Shown here: positions 27,101-38,536 of the stretch, in pieces
How positions within the stretch are numbered: position 1 is the stretch's first letter
Layout of the letters: every line of letters starts with the position of its first letter
NCBI RefSeq assembly: GCF_001458735.1
Contig: NZ_CZQA01000010.1
Location: 124,001-188,000 of the forward strand
Origin: Candidatus Nitrospira nitrosa
GTDB taxonomy: Bacteria > Nitrospirota > Nitrospiria > Nitrospirales > Nitrospiraceae
Length of the DNA stretch: 64,000 nucleotides
Direction of reading: 5' to 3'
The notes under the pieces: model-generated
The model's input: the letters and a program-made list of their open reading frames with translations, nothing else
Told to the model about the DNA's origin: nothing
Databases searched by the model: none
Made by a program: the position numbers and the translations under genes

Positions 27101-27952
27101 CTAGGCGACGGCCTGCGGCACCGCTCTGGATATCGCAGCCCTGAAGGCCTCAGGATCTTCTACCTGAGGTTTCCATGATGCGGGCTTCCTACAAATCACC
27201 AACAAACCACTCCCCAATGTAGGGAGGATCGAAGTTAGCATCAGATAGAACTCCCGTAAAGGCGTGGACAATTTTTTGCAGGCGAGATGTTCGAACGTAC
27301 GCTGGGTAAGAACTTCAAAACCTGCTGCCTTACAGATGAAGGCGGTCTCGCTCAAGGTGTATTCGCGAACATGTCCTCGCCACTGCCCAGCCGAGTGGTA
27401 GAACGCATCGATGGATGGATAATTAGTCTGCCCTAACACAACCGATAGCCGCTTCCTGAGGTTCACTGAGTTTGGCATGACGATTACAAGCAATCCATCT
27501 CGGCGAACGAACCTACCCATTGTGTTCAGTAAGGCTCGAGGTGACTCGTGAAGATGCTCTATCACTCCGAGCGCAGACACCACATCAAAAGACTCTGACT
27601 CAAATGGTATGGCGTAATCATTTGGCGTTTGATGAAAAAACTCAATTCCCGTCAGCGCAGCAAACTCTTTAATTTTACCAGCGTTGCCATTTCTTTGATG
27701 CCACGGGTCGGTAAGATCGTCAGCGGCACAACATTGAAAGCCAAGAAACTTGAACATGGCTGTCTTATCCATTGGGCCACTCCCAATATCAAGCAAACGC
27801 CTTTGCTCAAAATCCGGCAGAAACTTGCGAAGCTCTCGAACAATCACCGAGACTTCCTCCAGCATGGTGCGGTCACAGTAGCCATGAAACGGGAACAGGT
27901 TTTGTAGTTTGTGAAAGATGTCCTCAAGTGTCTGATCAGTCATCCTATTCAT
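27101..27952 (-). CDS. SAM-dependent methyltransferase (class I)
   Basis: This soluble protein of about 283 residues has a Rossmann-like methyltransferase core. Motif I is LLDIGSGPMDKTAMF, the acidic residue follows in CCAADDLTDP, and FDVVSALGVIEHLHESP is the typical post-motif seen in sugar or lipid methyltransferases. The ATG at 27952 is chosen because GAGGGA sits 6 bases before it; a GTG at 27958 would leave no space for a ribosome site. It probably methylates a sugar or lipid-linked intermediate of the polymer, judged only from its position between the polymerase and glycosyltransferase genes. Confidence 0.8.
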   Translation of the reverse strand: MNRMTDQTLEDIFHKLQNLFPFHGYCDRTMLEEVSVIVRELRKFLPDFEQRRLLDIGSGPMDKTAMFKFLGFQCCAADDLTDPWHQRNGNAGKIKEFAALTGIEFFHQTPNDYAIPFESESFDVVSALGVIEHLHESPRALLNTMGRFVRRDGLLVIVMPNSVNLRKRLSVVLGQTNYPSIDAFYHSAGQWRGHVREYTLSETAFICKAAGFEVLTQRTFEHLACKKLSTPLREFYLMLTSILPTLGSGLLVICRKPASWKPQVEDPEAFRAAISRAVPQAVA

Positions 27953-28056
27953 ATACACTCCCTCATCAACGACACACGATCATAAGAATATTGCATTCCG
28001 TTCTCAGCCCCTCATACATACTCACGCAAAGGCAGGACATGGGAATGCGGCTCCGC

Positions 28057-29445
28057 TCACTCCTGTAGTAACCAGAGTTTATTTCGACTGTTTAACCCTT
28101 GGCTTTGCGAACCCTCGGTCAACCTGTCGCTACTCACACTCTCCGAAGCCACCTCACCTCCATGCATACTTTGCAAACTACACAAGGTCGCCCCACCTAA
28201 GGCAAATCCAAGAGTGGTTACAATTGAATTTGCAAACACGTCAGCCGTGTTTGACCACAACATCAGACACATCACCCAGATACTAAAAAACAATGCACCG
28301 GAAGCGACGGGAGACCCGCGATGTTCCCGATAAAAGTGCCAGGCTCGAGCAACCACCGTCAGGTAAGCCAATATTATGGTCATCGCAACCAGAAGCCCCA
28401 CTTCTCCAGAGAGTCGGATGAGAGAACTCTCGCCCAGGCCTTCAAGCTTGATTCCCTCATACACCAGAGTGCCGCCAAAACTGCGGGCTCCAAAAGTAAA
28501 ATAGCCAAGCCCCTCCCCTGACATGAGATGGTCTTCCATGACCGTCTGGATGGGGAGCCATAGATTTCCCTCTAGCCGGAGAGGAATGGCATTGATGACA
28601 CTGGCAAAACGCTCATAGACGGCCATGGCCATATCCGGCTTTGCAACCCACGCCCCGGAGACTCCACCAATAATGAGCAGGCCCAGGACTAGAATCTTCC
28701 AAACACCTATGCCATGTCGGCGTGTACCCAACGCCACTATTCCGATAGACAGCACGAGAAACATCAGGGCCGCACGCTGTCCGGAAATCAGTATTATGGC
28801 CAAATCAAACAGCATGAGCGCGTACGGCCATGGCGATCGTTTTATAGCCGCAAATAGCAAGTAGCACCACTTGAAAAGCACAAGGGTAAAGATGACCTGT
28901 CCGAACTTTCCCGTATGGGTGAAAATGGAGGTAGGCCGAAACATACCGGGGATCAGAACCCCTTTATCCGTTGTGGCGAAGTCCCCGACTCCCAGCGCCG
29001 ATGTTCCCCAAACTGCGTTGATGGGATGATTCTTACCCAGGACAATCTGCATGATCGCCATGATACCGATGATCATGATCCAGACGTTGACGCAGGAGAA
29101 TATGCGCTCATAGCCGCTGTCGACCGCAGACAGATATCTGGCTGAGACCAGCATATACACCAAGGGCAGAAACGTTGCCCGCAACCCGACCCCATAGACT
29201 CCTATATGGTTTCCACTAATTGTATAATGGCTTGCCGTCACGAAAAGAAATACCGCGCTCAATACGACAAACGCCATCGGAATATTTCTCACATTCAATC
29301 GACCTCGAAGGCCAACAGCAATCGCCGTCGCCAACACCAAAACATCTCCCCCTAGGAAGACGAGATCCGAGTAAATCAGATACTTCCTGACAGCTTCCTG
29401 CAGAAGCGGTACGTTAAGCACAAATAGTAACCACCAATGGTTCAT
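28057..29445 (-). CDS. O-antigen ligase/polymerase-like membrane protein (Wzy-type)
   Basis: This 462-residue integral membrane protein has about eleven predicted helices and a larger periplasmic loop around residues 280-350 (PLRLEGNLWLPIQTV, YFTFGARSFGG). The layout fits the Wzy_C/O-antigen ligase superfamily, which joins repeat units or transfers polymer on the periplasmic face. Sequence conservation in this family is low, so the call rests on topology, the LISGQRAALMFLVLSIG segment and location between the flippase and a methyltransferase. It would act on units flipped by the product of the gene 27 bases upstream. Confidence 0.78.
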   Translation of the reverse strand: MNHWWLLFVLNVPLLQEAVRKYLIYSDLVFLGGDVLVLATAIAVGLRGRLNVRNIPMAFVVLSAVFLFVTASHYTISGNHIGVYGVGLRATFLPLVYMLVSARYLSAVDSGYERIFSCVNVWIMIIGIMAIMQIVLGKNHPINAVWGTSALGVGDFATTDKGVLIPGMFRPTSIFTHTGKFGQVIFTLVLFKWCYLLFAAIKRSPWPYALMLFDLAIILISGQRAALMFLVLSIGIVALGTRRHGIGVWKILVLGLLIIGGVSGAWVAKPDMAMAVYERFASVINAIPLRLEGNLWLPIQTVMEDHLMSGEGLGYFTFGARSFGGTLVYEGIKLEGLGESSLIRLSGEVGLLVAMTIILAYLTVVARAWHFYREHRGSPVASGALFFSIWVMCLMLWSNTADVFANSIVTTLGFALGGATLCSLQSMHGGEVASESVSSDRLTEGSQSQGLNSRNKLWLLQE

Positions 29446-29472
29446 GCTCGATTCTTCTGCGGGGCCTTTGGC

Positions 29473-30804
29473 TCACTCTTGATGAAGCTTCAGCGACCAG
29501 CTAGGCCATATGTGCTCACCAAGAACATACCGTGACGACACATACACATACCCTACCAACAGCGAACATTCCGTAATAATTCTACTCCAAATTGCGCCGG
29601 TGATCCCGTAGTGAACTATAAGTACATAGGCAGAAGAGACTCCTATACAGGTTGACATAACTTGGCAATACAACCTGTACTTCCCGAACTCCCTCGACAT
29701 TAATGCACTTTCCACACTGCTCGAGACAAACCGCAGCACAATGCAGGCGGACAAAAGGGAGAGGATGTGGCCAGACTGACCGTACTTGTCTCCAAAAAAC
29801 ACACTCACAAGAGATGCTCCCCACAAATACATCGTGACGGTGCATCCAACACCCAACATGGTCATGACGGCACAGCCTAGACGATAGACAGACAGAAACT
29901 TCGGCCAATCCCCGTAATACCAGCGGTGTATTTTTGGTGAAAGGAATTTTTGATATATCGCCTGAGGGATAAGAAACACGACCAATAGAAATGTTGCGGC
30001 CATGGCAAATTGTCCAGCCGCACTGGGGCTCACCAGAGCTGCGAGCAGCACGATATCAGCTCGACCATAGAGCATGGCCAAGGCTGCAGACCCGGCATAC
30101 GGCCATGCAAGATTCAGGAGTGCCTTGAAACTTGGGTCGTCGCGTGAGAGCTTTTGCGCCGGATCTTTCTCCGATGTGTACCCTGATAACCGCATCCTCG
30201 TTGGCGTCAGTGACAACAATCCAACCCCTGAAGCCACAATGAGAAACGCCGAAACAATCCCATAGCCTTTGACAACTATCTCGAGCGTCGGAGCCGTGGA
30301 AAGATAAATCTCAACCGCGACTATCAGGCGACCCAGATGTGGAAGTATTTGCCAGATTGAAAGTACTCCATACCTTGCTTCAACTTGCAATTTGGCAATC
30401 AGCAATTCCACCAGGACTTGCATGACAACCATCACCTGCAGCCACCCAATCGTTTCCAGCAGCCGCGGATCATCGTATACTCCCAGGAGTATGACCCAAG
30501 CTATCATCAGCACCAGCGGTCCCCAAAGTGCCAGAAACTTAAATGATCGTCTTATCCATGGAAACCCGCCCAATCCTTCTTGGCCAAAAATCAGTAGCCA
30601 AACACTTGGCATACCGAATCCTATGACACCACTCATGATGACGACGATCGACATCGCCATACTGAGTAGCCCGAATTCTTCAACCGTTAGACTCTGCCCT
30701 AGTAGCACCTGAGTGAGAAAAGCGAGGAACCCAGACCCTGCCAAGCTCATAAAGATCGGGACAATGGTCTTGATCCCGGCCCTAATGTCTACTGTGCCAG
30801 TCAA
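29473..30804 (-). CDS. Polysaccharide flippase (Wzx/MATE-like, Polysacc_synt family)
   Basis: This 443-residue inner-membrane protein has about twelve helices and no signal peptide. The N-terminal GSGFLAFLTQVLLGQSLTVEEFGLLSM is the family signature for lipid-linked polysaccharide flippases. It would move undecaprenyl-linked repeat units to the periplasm. A TTG start at 30804 with AAAGGG upstream is used. It lies 49 bases after the DUF4091-type gene and just before the polymerase, so flippase and polymerase genes are paired as expected for a Wzx/Wzy pathway. Confidence 0.85.
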   Translation of the reverse strand: MTGTVDIRAGIKTIVPIFMSLAGSGFLAFLTQVLLGQSLTVEEFGLLSMAMSIVVIMSGVIGFGMPSVWLLIFGQEGLGGFPWIRRSFKFLALWGPLVLMIAWVILLGVYDDPRLLETIGWLQVMVVMQVLVELLIAKLQVEARYGVLSIWQILPHLGRLIVAVEIYLSTAPTLEIVVKGYGIVSAFLIVASGVGLLSLTPTRMRLSGYTSEKDPAQKLSRDDPSFKALLNLAWPYAGSAALAMLYGRADIVLLAALVSPSAAGQFAMAATFLLVVFLIPQAIYQKFLSPKIHRWYYGDWPKFLSVYRLGCAVMTMLGVGCTVTMYLWGASLVSVFFGDKYGQSGHILSLLSACIVLRFVSSSVESALMSREFGKYRLYCQVMSTCIGVSSAYVLIVHYGITGAIWSRIITECSLLVGYVYVSSRYVLGEHIWPSWSLKLHQE

Positions 30805-30853
30805 TGTGATGTGCCCTTTACCGGTCGCTCAACGGCATGACGATGGGCTGTTG

Positions 30854-32635
30854 TCAATCAATCTGCAGCGGCACAACGGATGACGCTGCCTGACTGGGAG
30901 AAGATAATTGAAGAATGTGATAGACGAGTTTGGCTCGCACCTCTTGCAGGTTTGGAGGAAGAGCTGATCGCAAACTTTCAACGTATCGTCTGGCTTCAAT
31001 AGTTGCAGGAGTGTGCGGCCCGGGAACGGCTTCTAGCATATCTTCTAATGTCGTGACATAACGAACATCATCAATGCCCTCTCGAAATCCTTCCCATGCA
31101 AGAGTGTCTATGACACCATCAACGGTTGGATACGTAAAATTATGGTCGCGATAGCGGGCGTGGTCAAAATCATTCCACGTGAATGCCATCGAGTCTTGGT
31201 AGGCATAGGGCATGGCTCCATCATAGTTATTTCTCCATAACTCAAGCCCATAGTTTCGTCTGAATATCTCTGGATTCTCGGGCCCGGTTGGCGGGTTGGC
31301 GTAAGAGAAAATCTTGTGCCCGGCCCGATGAACATTCTCCGCCTGAGCCTTCTGTAATTTTCCAGCCATCACAAGGAGATCCAGCAAGTCTCCAACTACG
31401 GGAAATGCTTCTGCCTGTCCGGCCGTAAATACCTTGACCCCTTCATTTCTAACCAGTTGCCACGCTCTCCGCTGGGAAACTAGCTTTTCCCCCTTGGCTT
31501 CATCCATGCCGTACAGGTAGACCTTCTCAATACCATACTCACCCGCTATCTCCTTGATGACATTCACCCGTCGCTTCAGCCCATTGAGTTCGCCAGGTGT
31601 CTCCGGGTTTCCGGTACCAGTCCCTAAATAAAACAGCGTGGATGAATCTAATCCAACATTCTTGCGTAGTTCCATTGTCTTTCCCAATGCCGCTCGATCT
31701 AGCGGCTGATACACCGTCGGATACGTGACTCCATGTGCCAACATGTTTTGCAACTCAGCAAGAAATTGCACCTGCCCCTTTCGTTCCGATGAAATACTTG
31801 GGACTTCCGAAAGCGTTCCCCGATAATAGATGCTATATTGGATCCTTGGAGCATGAAGGTCCACAGGAAGGACCTGAACATTGAGAGTGAGAGTCTCACT
31901 CAATCCCTTGTCGTCAGTAAGGGTCAGCCGTCCACTATAGTTTCCATCTTTTGCATCAATGGGAACATGCATGGTTAACCACAGCTGCTTTGCATCACCT
32001 CGACGAATCGTGAGCGGTTGAAGTTCAGCGGCATCGGCAATAGGAAATTCCGTAACAGAGCCCATAATGCGACCGCTCAGCGCAGCTGGCTCGCTAACTG
32101 ATACCAGCTTTGGACCGGAGGGGAACTTCAGTCTGAGGAAATTGGCCTTTGACTGTTCATCGAGCTGAACTAAACCGTCATCTTTGAGAAGAAGTTCGGG
32201 CACTAGAATCTTCGCCTGCCCCATATGAGACAAGCCGACCGTACTCCAACCTCCGCCTGCCTGAAACCATACTTTCACAAATCGTACGTCCATATGGGAA
32301 CTAGGGATGGTCCCACCACTACCGACAAGGTCACTGACTGAAATCCGCAAGTTCTCTAGATCGCGGACCATGGGTCGCATAACGAAGCTCGCGGGTTCGT
32401 ATTCACCTCGGCAGGCGACCATACCTATAGCGGTGTGCGGCTTTCCTGGAAGGGAAACGATATCGGGGAGGATCGGTTGCCCACTTATCGGATTCACGAT
32501 ATGCACAAGGATGGGGCCAAGATTGGACGTTGCAGCATTTCCGGGAACGCTGAAGTAGGACACGGCACCAAACCCCAGGAGAATGGCGCCTGCTACCAGG
32601 GCCAGAGGTTTCCGCACCTTAGCAAACATTTTCAC
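30854..32635 (-). CDS. Exported DUF4091-type (glycoside hydrolase-like) protein
   Basis: This 593-residue protein has an N-terminal signal sequence (LALVAGAILLGFGAVSYF, then GNAATS near residue 36). The first 270 residues are beta-rich modules (CRGEYEPASFVMRP, LQVLPVDLHAP-like strand). Residues 290-560 look like a (beta/alpha)8 barrel, ending in GVIDTLAWEGFREGIDDVRY, which matches the conserved end of DUF4091 glycosidase-like proteins. Candidate acidic residues occur (YLYGMDEAKGE), but the catalytic pair cannot be assigned. The GTG start at 32635 has GAGG 6 bases upstream. A periplasmic or surface enzyme that trims or edits the polysaccharide is the most likely role. Confidence 0.7.
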   Translation of the reverse strand: MKMFAKVRKPLALVAGAILLGFGAVSYFSVPGNAATSNLGPILVHIVNPISGQPILPDIVSLPGKPHTAIGMVACRGEYEPASFVMRPMVRDLENLRISVSDLVGSGGTIPSSHMDVRFVKVWFQAGGGWSTVGLSHMGQAKILVPELLLKDDGLVQLDEQSKANFLRLKFPSGPKLVSVSEPAALSGRIMGSVTEFPIADAAELQPLTIRRGDAKQLWLTMHVPIDAKDGNYSGRLTLTDDKGLSETLTLNVQVLPVDLHAPRIQYSIYYRGTLSEVPSISSERKGQVQFLAELQNMLAHGVTYPTVYQPLDRAALGKTMELRKNVGLDSSTLFYLGTGTGNPETPGELNGLKRRVNVIKEIAGEYGIEKVYLYGMDEAKGEKLVSQRRAWQLVRNEGVKVFTAGQAEAFPVVGDLLDLLVMAGKLQKAQAENVHRAGHKIFSYANPPTGPENPEIFRRNYGLELWRNNYDGAMPYAYQDSMAFTWNDFDHARYRDHNFTYPTVDGVIDTLAWEGFREGIDDVRYVTTLEDMLEAVPGPHTPATIEARRYVESLRSALPPNLQEVRAKLVYHILQLSSPSQAASSVVPLQID

Positions 32636-32786
32636 GTTTCACCTCACAGCTAATTGTATTGCACCACTATCCCCTCTTGGCAGAAACACGTAACATCTGC
32701 CATCGCTCTTGCCATTTCCGAACTGGAATGCTGATCATCACACGGAGTCTAGATCGCCGCACAATGCTTCCCACGTATTCCTCTAT

Positions 32787-33518
32787 TCAATGTGCTAAGA
32801 CCAACAGCGAATACCCCCCCAGAACCCGCGCCGTGAAGGGCACGCTCACTTTCGAGCATAGATAACGAGGAACATTGGCCATGGCCTTTCTGAACGATGG
32901 ATGCTCCATGAACAGTTCAAAAGATGGATTGGTGTAGGCCCAGTCTACAATTTGATGCCCTGTATCTTTTAACGTGGCAATTGCGGAGTCGGCTGTAAAG
33001 TAGTGCAGATGTCCTATGGAATATCTATTTGCAATGAATGTATTTCGAAGCACTGATGAAACATGCAGATCAAGCGGAATATGGTATATTTTATACATAG
33101 CCTTCTGTTGACACTTAGCCAAGAAACCCATGTAGTCTGGCACATGCTCGTAAACATCGACCGCAAGAAGTACATCAAAATATGCCGTATTGCTGTCTGA
33201 GAGCAGATCTTCACAATGGAATTGGGTATTTACTTCTTTCGCTCGATTGGCCAACTCAATCGCCTTTGGGGAAATATCGTATCCCTGGAATTGCGTATTC
33301 AAGAGGAGGTCCTTCCTCGATAACTCTCTAAGGACACCGCCAACACCGCACCCGATCTCCGCAACCCGCTGAGGCACAACATTATTCTTCACCAGGAGTT
33401 TTAGGATTTGAGACGCCTTCCACGGAGAGTCCTCTGCATGCCATGTCTGTGTTACTTCCAGATACTTTCCACTCGTGTAAATGGCGCTCATCCTCACTCC
33501 ATCCACATGCTCGGTCAT
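32787..33518 (-). CDS. SAM-dependent methyltransferase (class I)
   Basis: This soluble protein of about 243 residues has a methyltransferase core: VAEIGCGVGGVLRELS (motif I), FQGYDISPKAIELA and FDVLLAVDVYEHVPD. The ATG at 33518 (MTEHVDGVRMS) is chosen over an earlier frame opening at 33554 because GAGAGG lies 6 bases upstream. It differs clearly from the other methyltransferase gene at 27101-27952. A role in methylating a sugar of the polymer is inferred from location only. It begins a run of polymer genes after a 400-base gap, so it may have its own promoter. Confidence 0.8.
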   Translation of the reverse strand: MTEHVDGVRMSAIYTSGKYLEVTQTWHAEDSPWKASQILKLLVKNNVVPQRVAEIGCGVGGVLRELSRKDLLLNTQFQGYDISPKAIELANRAKEVNTQFHCEDLLSDSNTAYFDVLLAVDVYEHVPDYMGFLAKCQQKAMYKIYHIPLDLHVSSVLRNTFIANRYSIGHLHYFTADSAIATLKDTGHQIVDWAYTNPSFELFMEHPSFRKAMANVPRYLCSKVSVPFTARVLGGYSLLVLAH

Positions 33519-33924
33519 ACTAGTCCTCTCTGCCATCTTGCCACCGCACGGCACTAAAACACCGGCCGGCTTCCATGGCCGAGCTATCGCCTAGTGAAAT
33601 ATGGGGCAAGCGTATAAGGTCCTATGCCCGACTGTTCATCGGTTAGAGTACGCTGTCATAATGGCTTTTGAAGCTGAGCGCCGACGGTCTCAGGCCAATT
33701 GAGTCGGAATGGTTTTATGATGATATTGGTTGCCTGAACCTGTGACAACTTAAAATCAATTTTTGACAGACCAGTTGGGTGGCAGGAAGAAATCAGCACT
33801 GACACTAGTTAAGTAGTTTTCGAGGAACCCATCGCTCCAGAATAACTGCCTTGACAAGCTACAGCGTGGAGCAGGAAAGAGGTTGCAAATTGTCCCTGAC
33901 CATTTCGATAAACTCCGGCATGAG
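33519..33924. other. Intergenic region between wecB and a methyltransferase gene
   Basis: I see no supported gene in these 406 bases. Short open frames here lack start signals and family resemblance. The length, in an otherwise tightly packed locus, suggests a promoter for the methyltransferase-flippase set. No -35/-10 or sigma-54 pair was convincing on the minus strand. Confidence 0.4.
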
Positions 33925-35019
33925 TCACTGCAGCAATCGCTCCACATGTTCTACAATCCGCTCCGCCGCTTTCCCATCCCACAGCGGAGGAATCGCTCCT
34001 TTCTTCCATCGCCCGGCCGTCAAGCGCGCGAGTGCGGGAGGGAGCTTGCTCGGATCGGTTCCAATCAATTCATTTGTGCCAATCGTGATGGTCTCCGGCC
34101 GCTCCGTGTTGTCACGCAGCGTGAGGCAGGGCACACCCAACACCGTCGTCTCTTCAGTAATCCCACCGGAATCTGTAATCACTCCTTTGGCATGATTGAC
34201 AAGGTAATTGAACTCAAGGTAGCCCAATGGATCGATATAGTGCAGTGATGGAAGTTGCTGCCCTGCCTCTCGCAGATTCTTGGCTGTTCGAGGATGGACA
34301 GGAAAGATCACGGGTAACCCTTGCGTACCCTCTGCAATCGCGTGGAGCAGCTTGAGCAGTTGCAGCTCTCCGTCGACATTGGCAGGGCGGTGCAGCGTGA
34401 TCACAAAATACTGTTGCGGCTCCAGCTTCAGCGACGGCCAACAGGCCGGAGGTTTCAATCGTGACACATTCTTGAGCAGGGTATCGATCATCGTATTGCC
34501 GACAAAAAAGATCCGGTCATCGGTAACACCGGCATGTCGCAGGTTTTCATTGGCCGTGTCGCTGGTCGTAAAGAACCAGTTGGTGATCGAGTCGGTCACG
34601 ACTCGGTTGATCTCCTCCGGCATCGTCCAATCGCCTGATCGAATCCCACCTTCGACATGTGCCACCGGCACACCCAGCTTGCGTGCCACGATGGAACAGG
34701 CCATCGTCGACGTCACATCGCCAACGACAAGACAGAGCTCGCTCCGTTCTTTCAATAGAATCTTCTCATACCCGATCATAATGCCGGCAGTTTGCTCGGC
34801 CTGAGTCCCCGATCCCACCTCGAGATTGATATCAGGATCGGGAATCCCAAGTTCTTCAAAAAAGCTGCCCGACATCGCTCGGTCATAATGCTGACCGGTG
34901 TGGATCAATCGGTACCGGAGCGGTCCTCCTCGACATTCAGCGGCCTTAAGCGCCTCGATGATCGGCGCGATTTTCATGAAATTGGGACGTGCCCCCGCAA
35001 TGATATCAATGCGCTTCAC
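33925..35019 (-). CDS. wecB: UDP-N-acetylglucosamine 2-epimerase (non-hydrolysing)
   Basis: This 364-residue cytoplasmic enzyme interconverts UDP-GlcNAc and UDP-ManNAc. Its family motifs are GARPNFMKIAPI, IHTGQHYDRAMSGSFFEELGIP, VVGDVTSTMA, VAHVEGGIRSGDWTMPEEINR, ITLHRPANVD and ITDSGGITEETTVLGVPCLTLRDNTERPET. The GTG start at 35019 follows GAGG with suitable spacing. It lies downstream of gmd and fcl and would supply ManNAc (or a derivative) to the polymer. No wecC dehydrogenase gene is in the window, so oxidation to ManNAcA is not shown. Confidence 0.93.
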   Translation of the reverse strand: MKRIDIIAGARPNFMKIAPIIEALKAAECRGGPLRYRLIHTGQHYDRAMSGSFFEELGIPDPDINLEVGSGTQAEQTAGIMIGYEKILLKERSELCLVVGDVTSTMACSIVARKLGVPVAHVEGGIRSGDWTMPEEINRVVTDSITNWFFTTSDTANENLRHAGVTDDRIFFVGNTMIDTLLKNVSRLKPPACWPSLKLEPQQYFVITLHRPANVDGELQLLKLLHAIAEGTQGLPVIFPVHPRTAKNLREAGQQLPSLHYIDPLGYLEFNYLVNHAKGVITDSGGITEETTVLGVPCLTLRDNTERPETITIGTNELIGTDPSKLPPALARLTAGRWKKGAIPPLWDGKAAERIVEHVERLLQ

Positions 35020-35159
35020 TCAACACCTCATATGTGCAGTGATCCAATCACGTACCTCACGTGATGGTAGTCACTCTCAATGCTGAGAGCAACCTTATAG
35101 TAGTATCGGGTCAATAGATGTGATCGCCGGGGAGACGATTGTATCGATGACGAAGACCA

Positions 35160-37149
<1,990 letters not shown>

Positions 37150-37307
37150 GAGTGAGAACCTCCTCTTCTACCATCAGGCAAAGGGATTATTGCCAGCTTC
37201 GATGGACTAGTCTACCCACATCATGTAAATAAATCGTTAATAAAAGAATCTTGCGGCGACGAAGGCAGACCAGATACCATACTCCATCATCGAGAGCGGA
37301 GAGACTA

Positions 37308-38234
37308 TTGTCTGTGGCAACTGTTGCTCCTCAAAATGTTCGCCGCATCGGCTTGTTGCTGTGTATGGGGGTCTCCGGGTTACTCCTGGCACATGCCATC
37401 AATGCGTTTGTGGCCGATACCCTCTACGTTATTCCGGAACGGGCTGCGGGATCCGGGAATGGCCCCTCGGCAGGGACGCCGTTGATCGCGTCCTATTCGC
37501 CGACGCAGGCCATCGAGCATATTCGCTCCAGTGGTCTCTTTTTGCTTCCACAGACTCCTGAGAATGGATCGACCGGCGGCACCTCGTCTGGCCGACGAGG
37601 ATCCAGCGGTCCAGTAGTTCGAGCGTCCCTCGGGCTGGCTGGGAAGCTTCGCTTGATCGGCACGGTACTCGGTGATCAGCGTGGTGTCTTTGCCATCGTA
37701 GAAGAACTTTCCTCGAAACAGCAATCGTTGTACCACTTGCACGACTCCGTACTCGATCTCGGCGAAGTCACCGAGATCCGTCGGAAGGGAATTATCATCC
37801 GTCAAGGCAATGTCGAAGAGTTGTTGGAACTGGGGATCTCGGAAGGACTGGCCGCGCAGATGGGTACTCCTGGCGCTATTCCCGGTCCCCAGGCGACCGC
37901 CCCACCAATGTCGCCGCTTCGCAAAGTGGTGGATCGTCGTGAAGTGGAACAGGCCATGAATGACCTCCCGAAACTCCTCTCACAGGCACGAGCGGTACCG
38001 AATACGGTCAACGGCGCCATCAACGGGTTTCGTCTGGACTACATTGCACCCGCGAGCTTTTACGAAAAAATCGGGGTCCAGACTGGAGATGTGCTGCAGC
38101 GGGTCAATGGCGTCGATATTCGAGATCCAAGTACCATGTTGAATCTACTTCAGCAACTCAAAAACGAGCAGACCGTGAAACTCGACCTGGTCCGAAACAA
38201 CCAACGATCGACCATCACGTACGAACTTCGCTGA
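37308..38234 (+). CDS. gspC: Type II secretion system protein GspC
   Basis: This protein of about 308 residues is anchored in the inner membrane by one N-terminal helix (IGLLLCMGVSGLLLAHAINAFV). A periplasmic HR domain follows (KLRLIGTVLGDQRGVFAIVEE). A C-terminal PDZ-like domain ends the protein (GFRLDYIAPASFYEKIG, GDVLQRVNGVDIRDP). GspC links the inner-membrane platform to the secretin. A TTG at 37308 is chosen because GGAGAG lies at 37298-37303; the frame is also open from a TTG at 37251 with a poor ribosome site. It starts the T2SS cluster, divergent from gmd. No gspD follows: the next gene is gspE after 300 bases. Confidence 0.86.
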   Translation: MSVATVAPQNVRRIGLLLCMGVSGLLLAHAINAFVADTLYVIPERAAGSGNGPSAGTPLIASYSPTQAIEHIRSSGLFLLPQTPENGSTGGTSSGRRGSSGPVVRASLGLAGKLRLIGTVLGDQRGVFAIVEELSSKQQSLYHLHDSVLDLGEVTEIRRKGIIIRQGNVEELLELGISEGLAAQMGTPGAIPGPQATAPPMSPLRKVVDRREVEQAMNDLPKLLSQARAVPNTVNGAINGFRLDYIAPASFYEKIGVQTGDVLQRVNGVDIRDPSTMLNLLQQLKNEQTVKLDLVRNNQRSTITYELR

Positions 38235-38285
38235 TCCCACCGTTGGCAGTGGCACAATCTACGGAACGCAACAGCCGAAGATTTT

Positions 38286-38355
38286 CGAGTTTCTCACGTC
38301 AAGTTGCTGGTGCCTGCTCAATACCTGAGCTCCGAATCGTGAAACCTGAAACTCG
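38286..38355. repeat. Inverted-repeat element, GAAAC/GTTTC family, copy 1
   Basis: The left arm CGAGTTTCTCACG (38286-38298) and right arm CGTGAAACCTGAAACTCG (38338-38355) are complementary apart from a short gap, with a loop of about 40 bases. It fills much of the gspC-gspE gap. Related elements occur at 44867, 48073, 50639 and 52283. Confidence 0.6.
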
Positions 38356-38536
38356 ATGTGTCACGAAAGATCACTCTGAACGACAGGCACAAGGCCTCGA
38401 TTTTCCGTAACAATCTTTCCATGTTCTTGCCAGGTCGTCCTCAGGGAGAGTATCTTTACCCTTGGAAAGATAGTAAGACTCGATAGCGAACCCCCATCTC
38501 AAGTACGTGAGTTACGGGTAAGAGGTCAGAGAATAC

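Noticed and set aside
33756-33947. Short open frame on the minus strand in the wecB-methyltransferase gap
   Set aside because: Cys/Ser-rich random-looking sequence that overlaps the end of wecB in another frame; no start signal.
37251-37307. N-terminal extension of GspC from a TTG at 37251
   Set aside because: Arg-rich sequence without a ribosome site; a TTG at 37308 has GGAGAG at good spacing.
38235-38536. Search for a missing gspD or a remnant of it between gspC and gspE
   Set aside because: No secretin-like sequence in any frame; only an inverted-repeat element is found.
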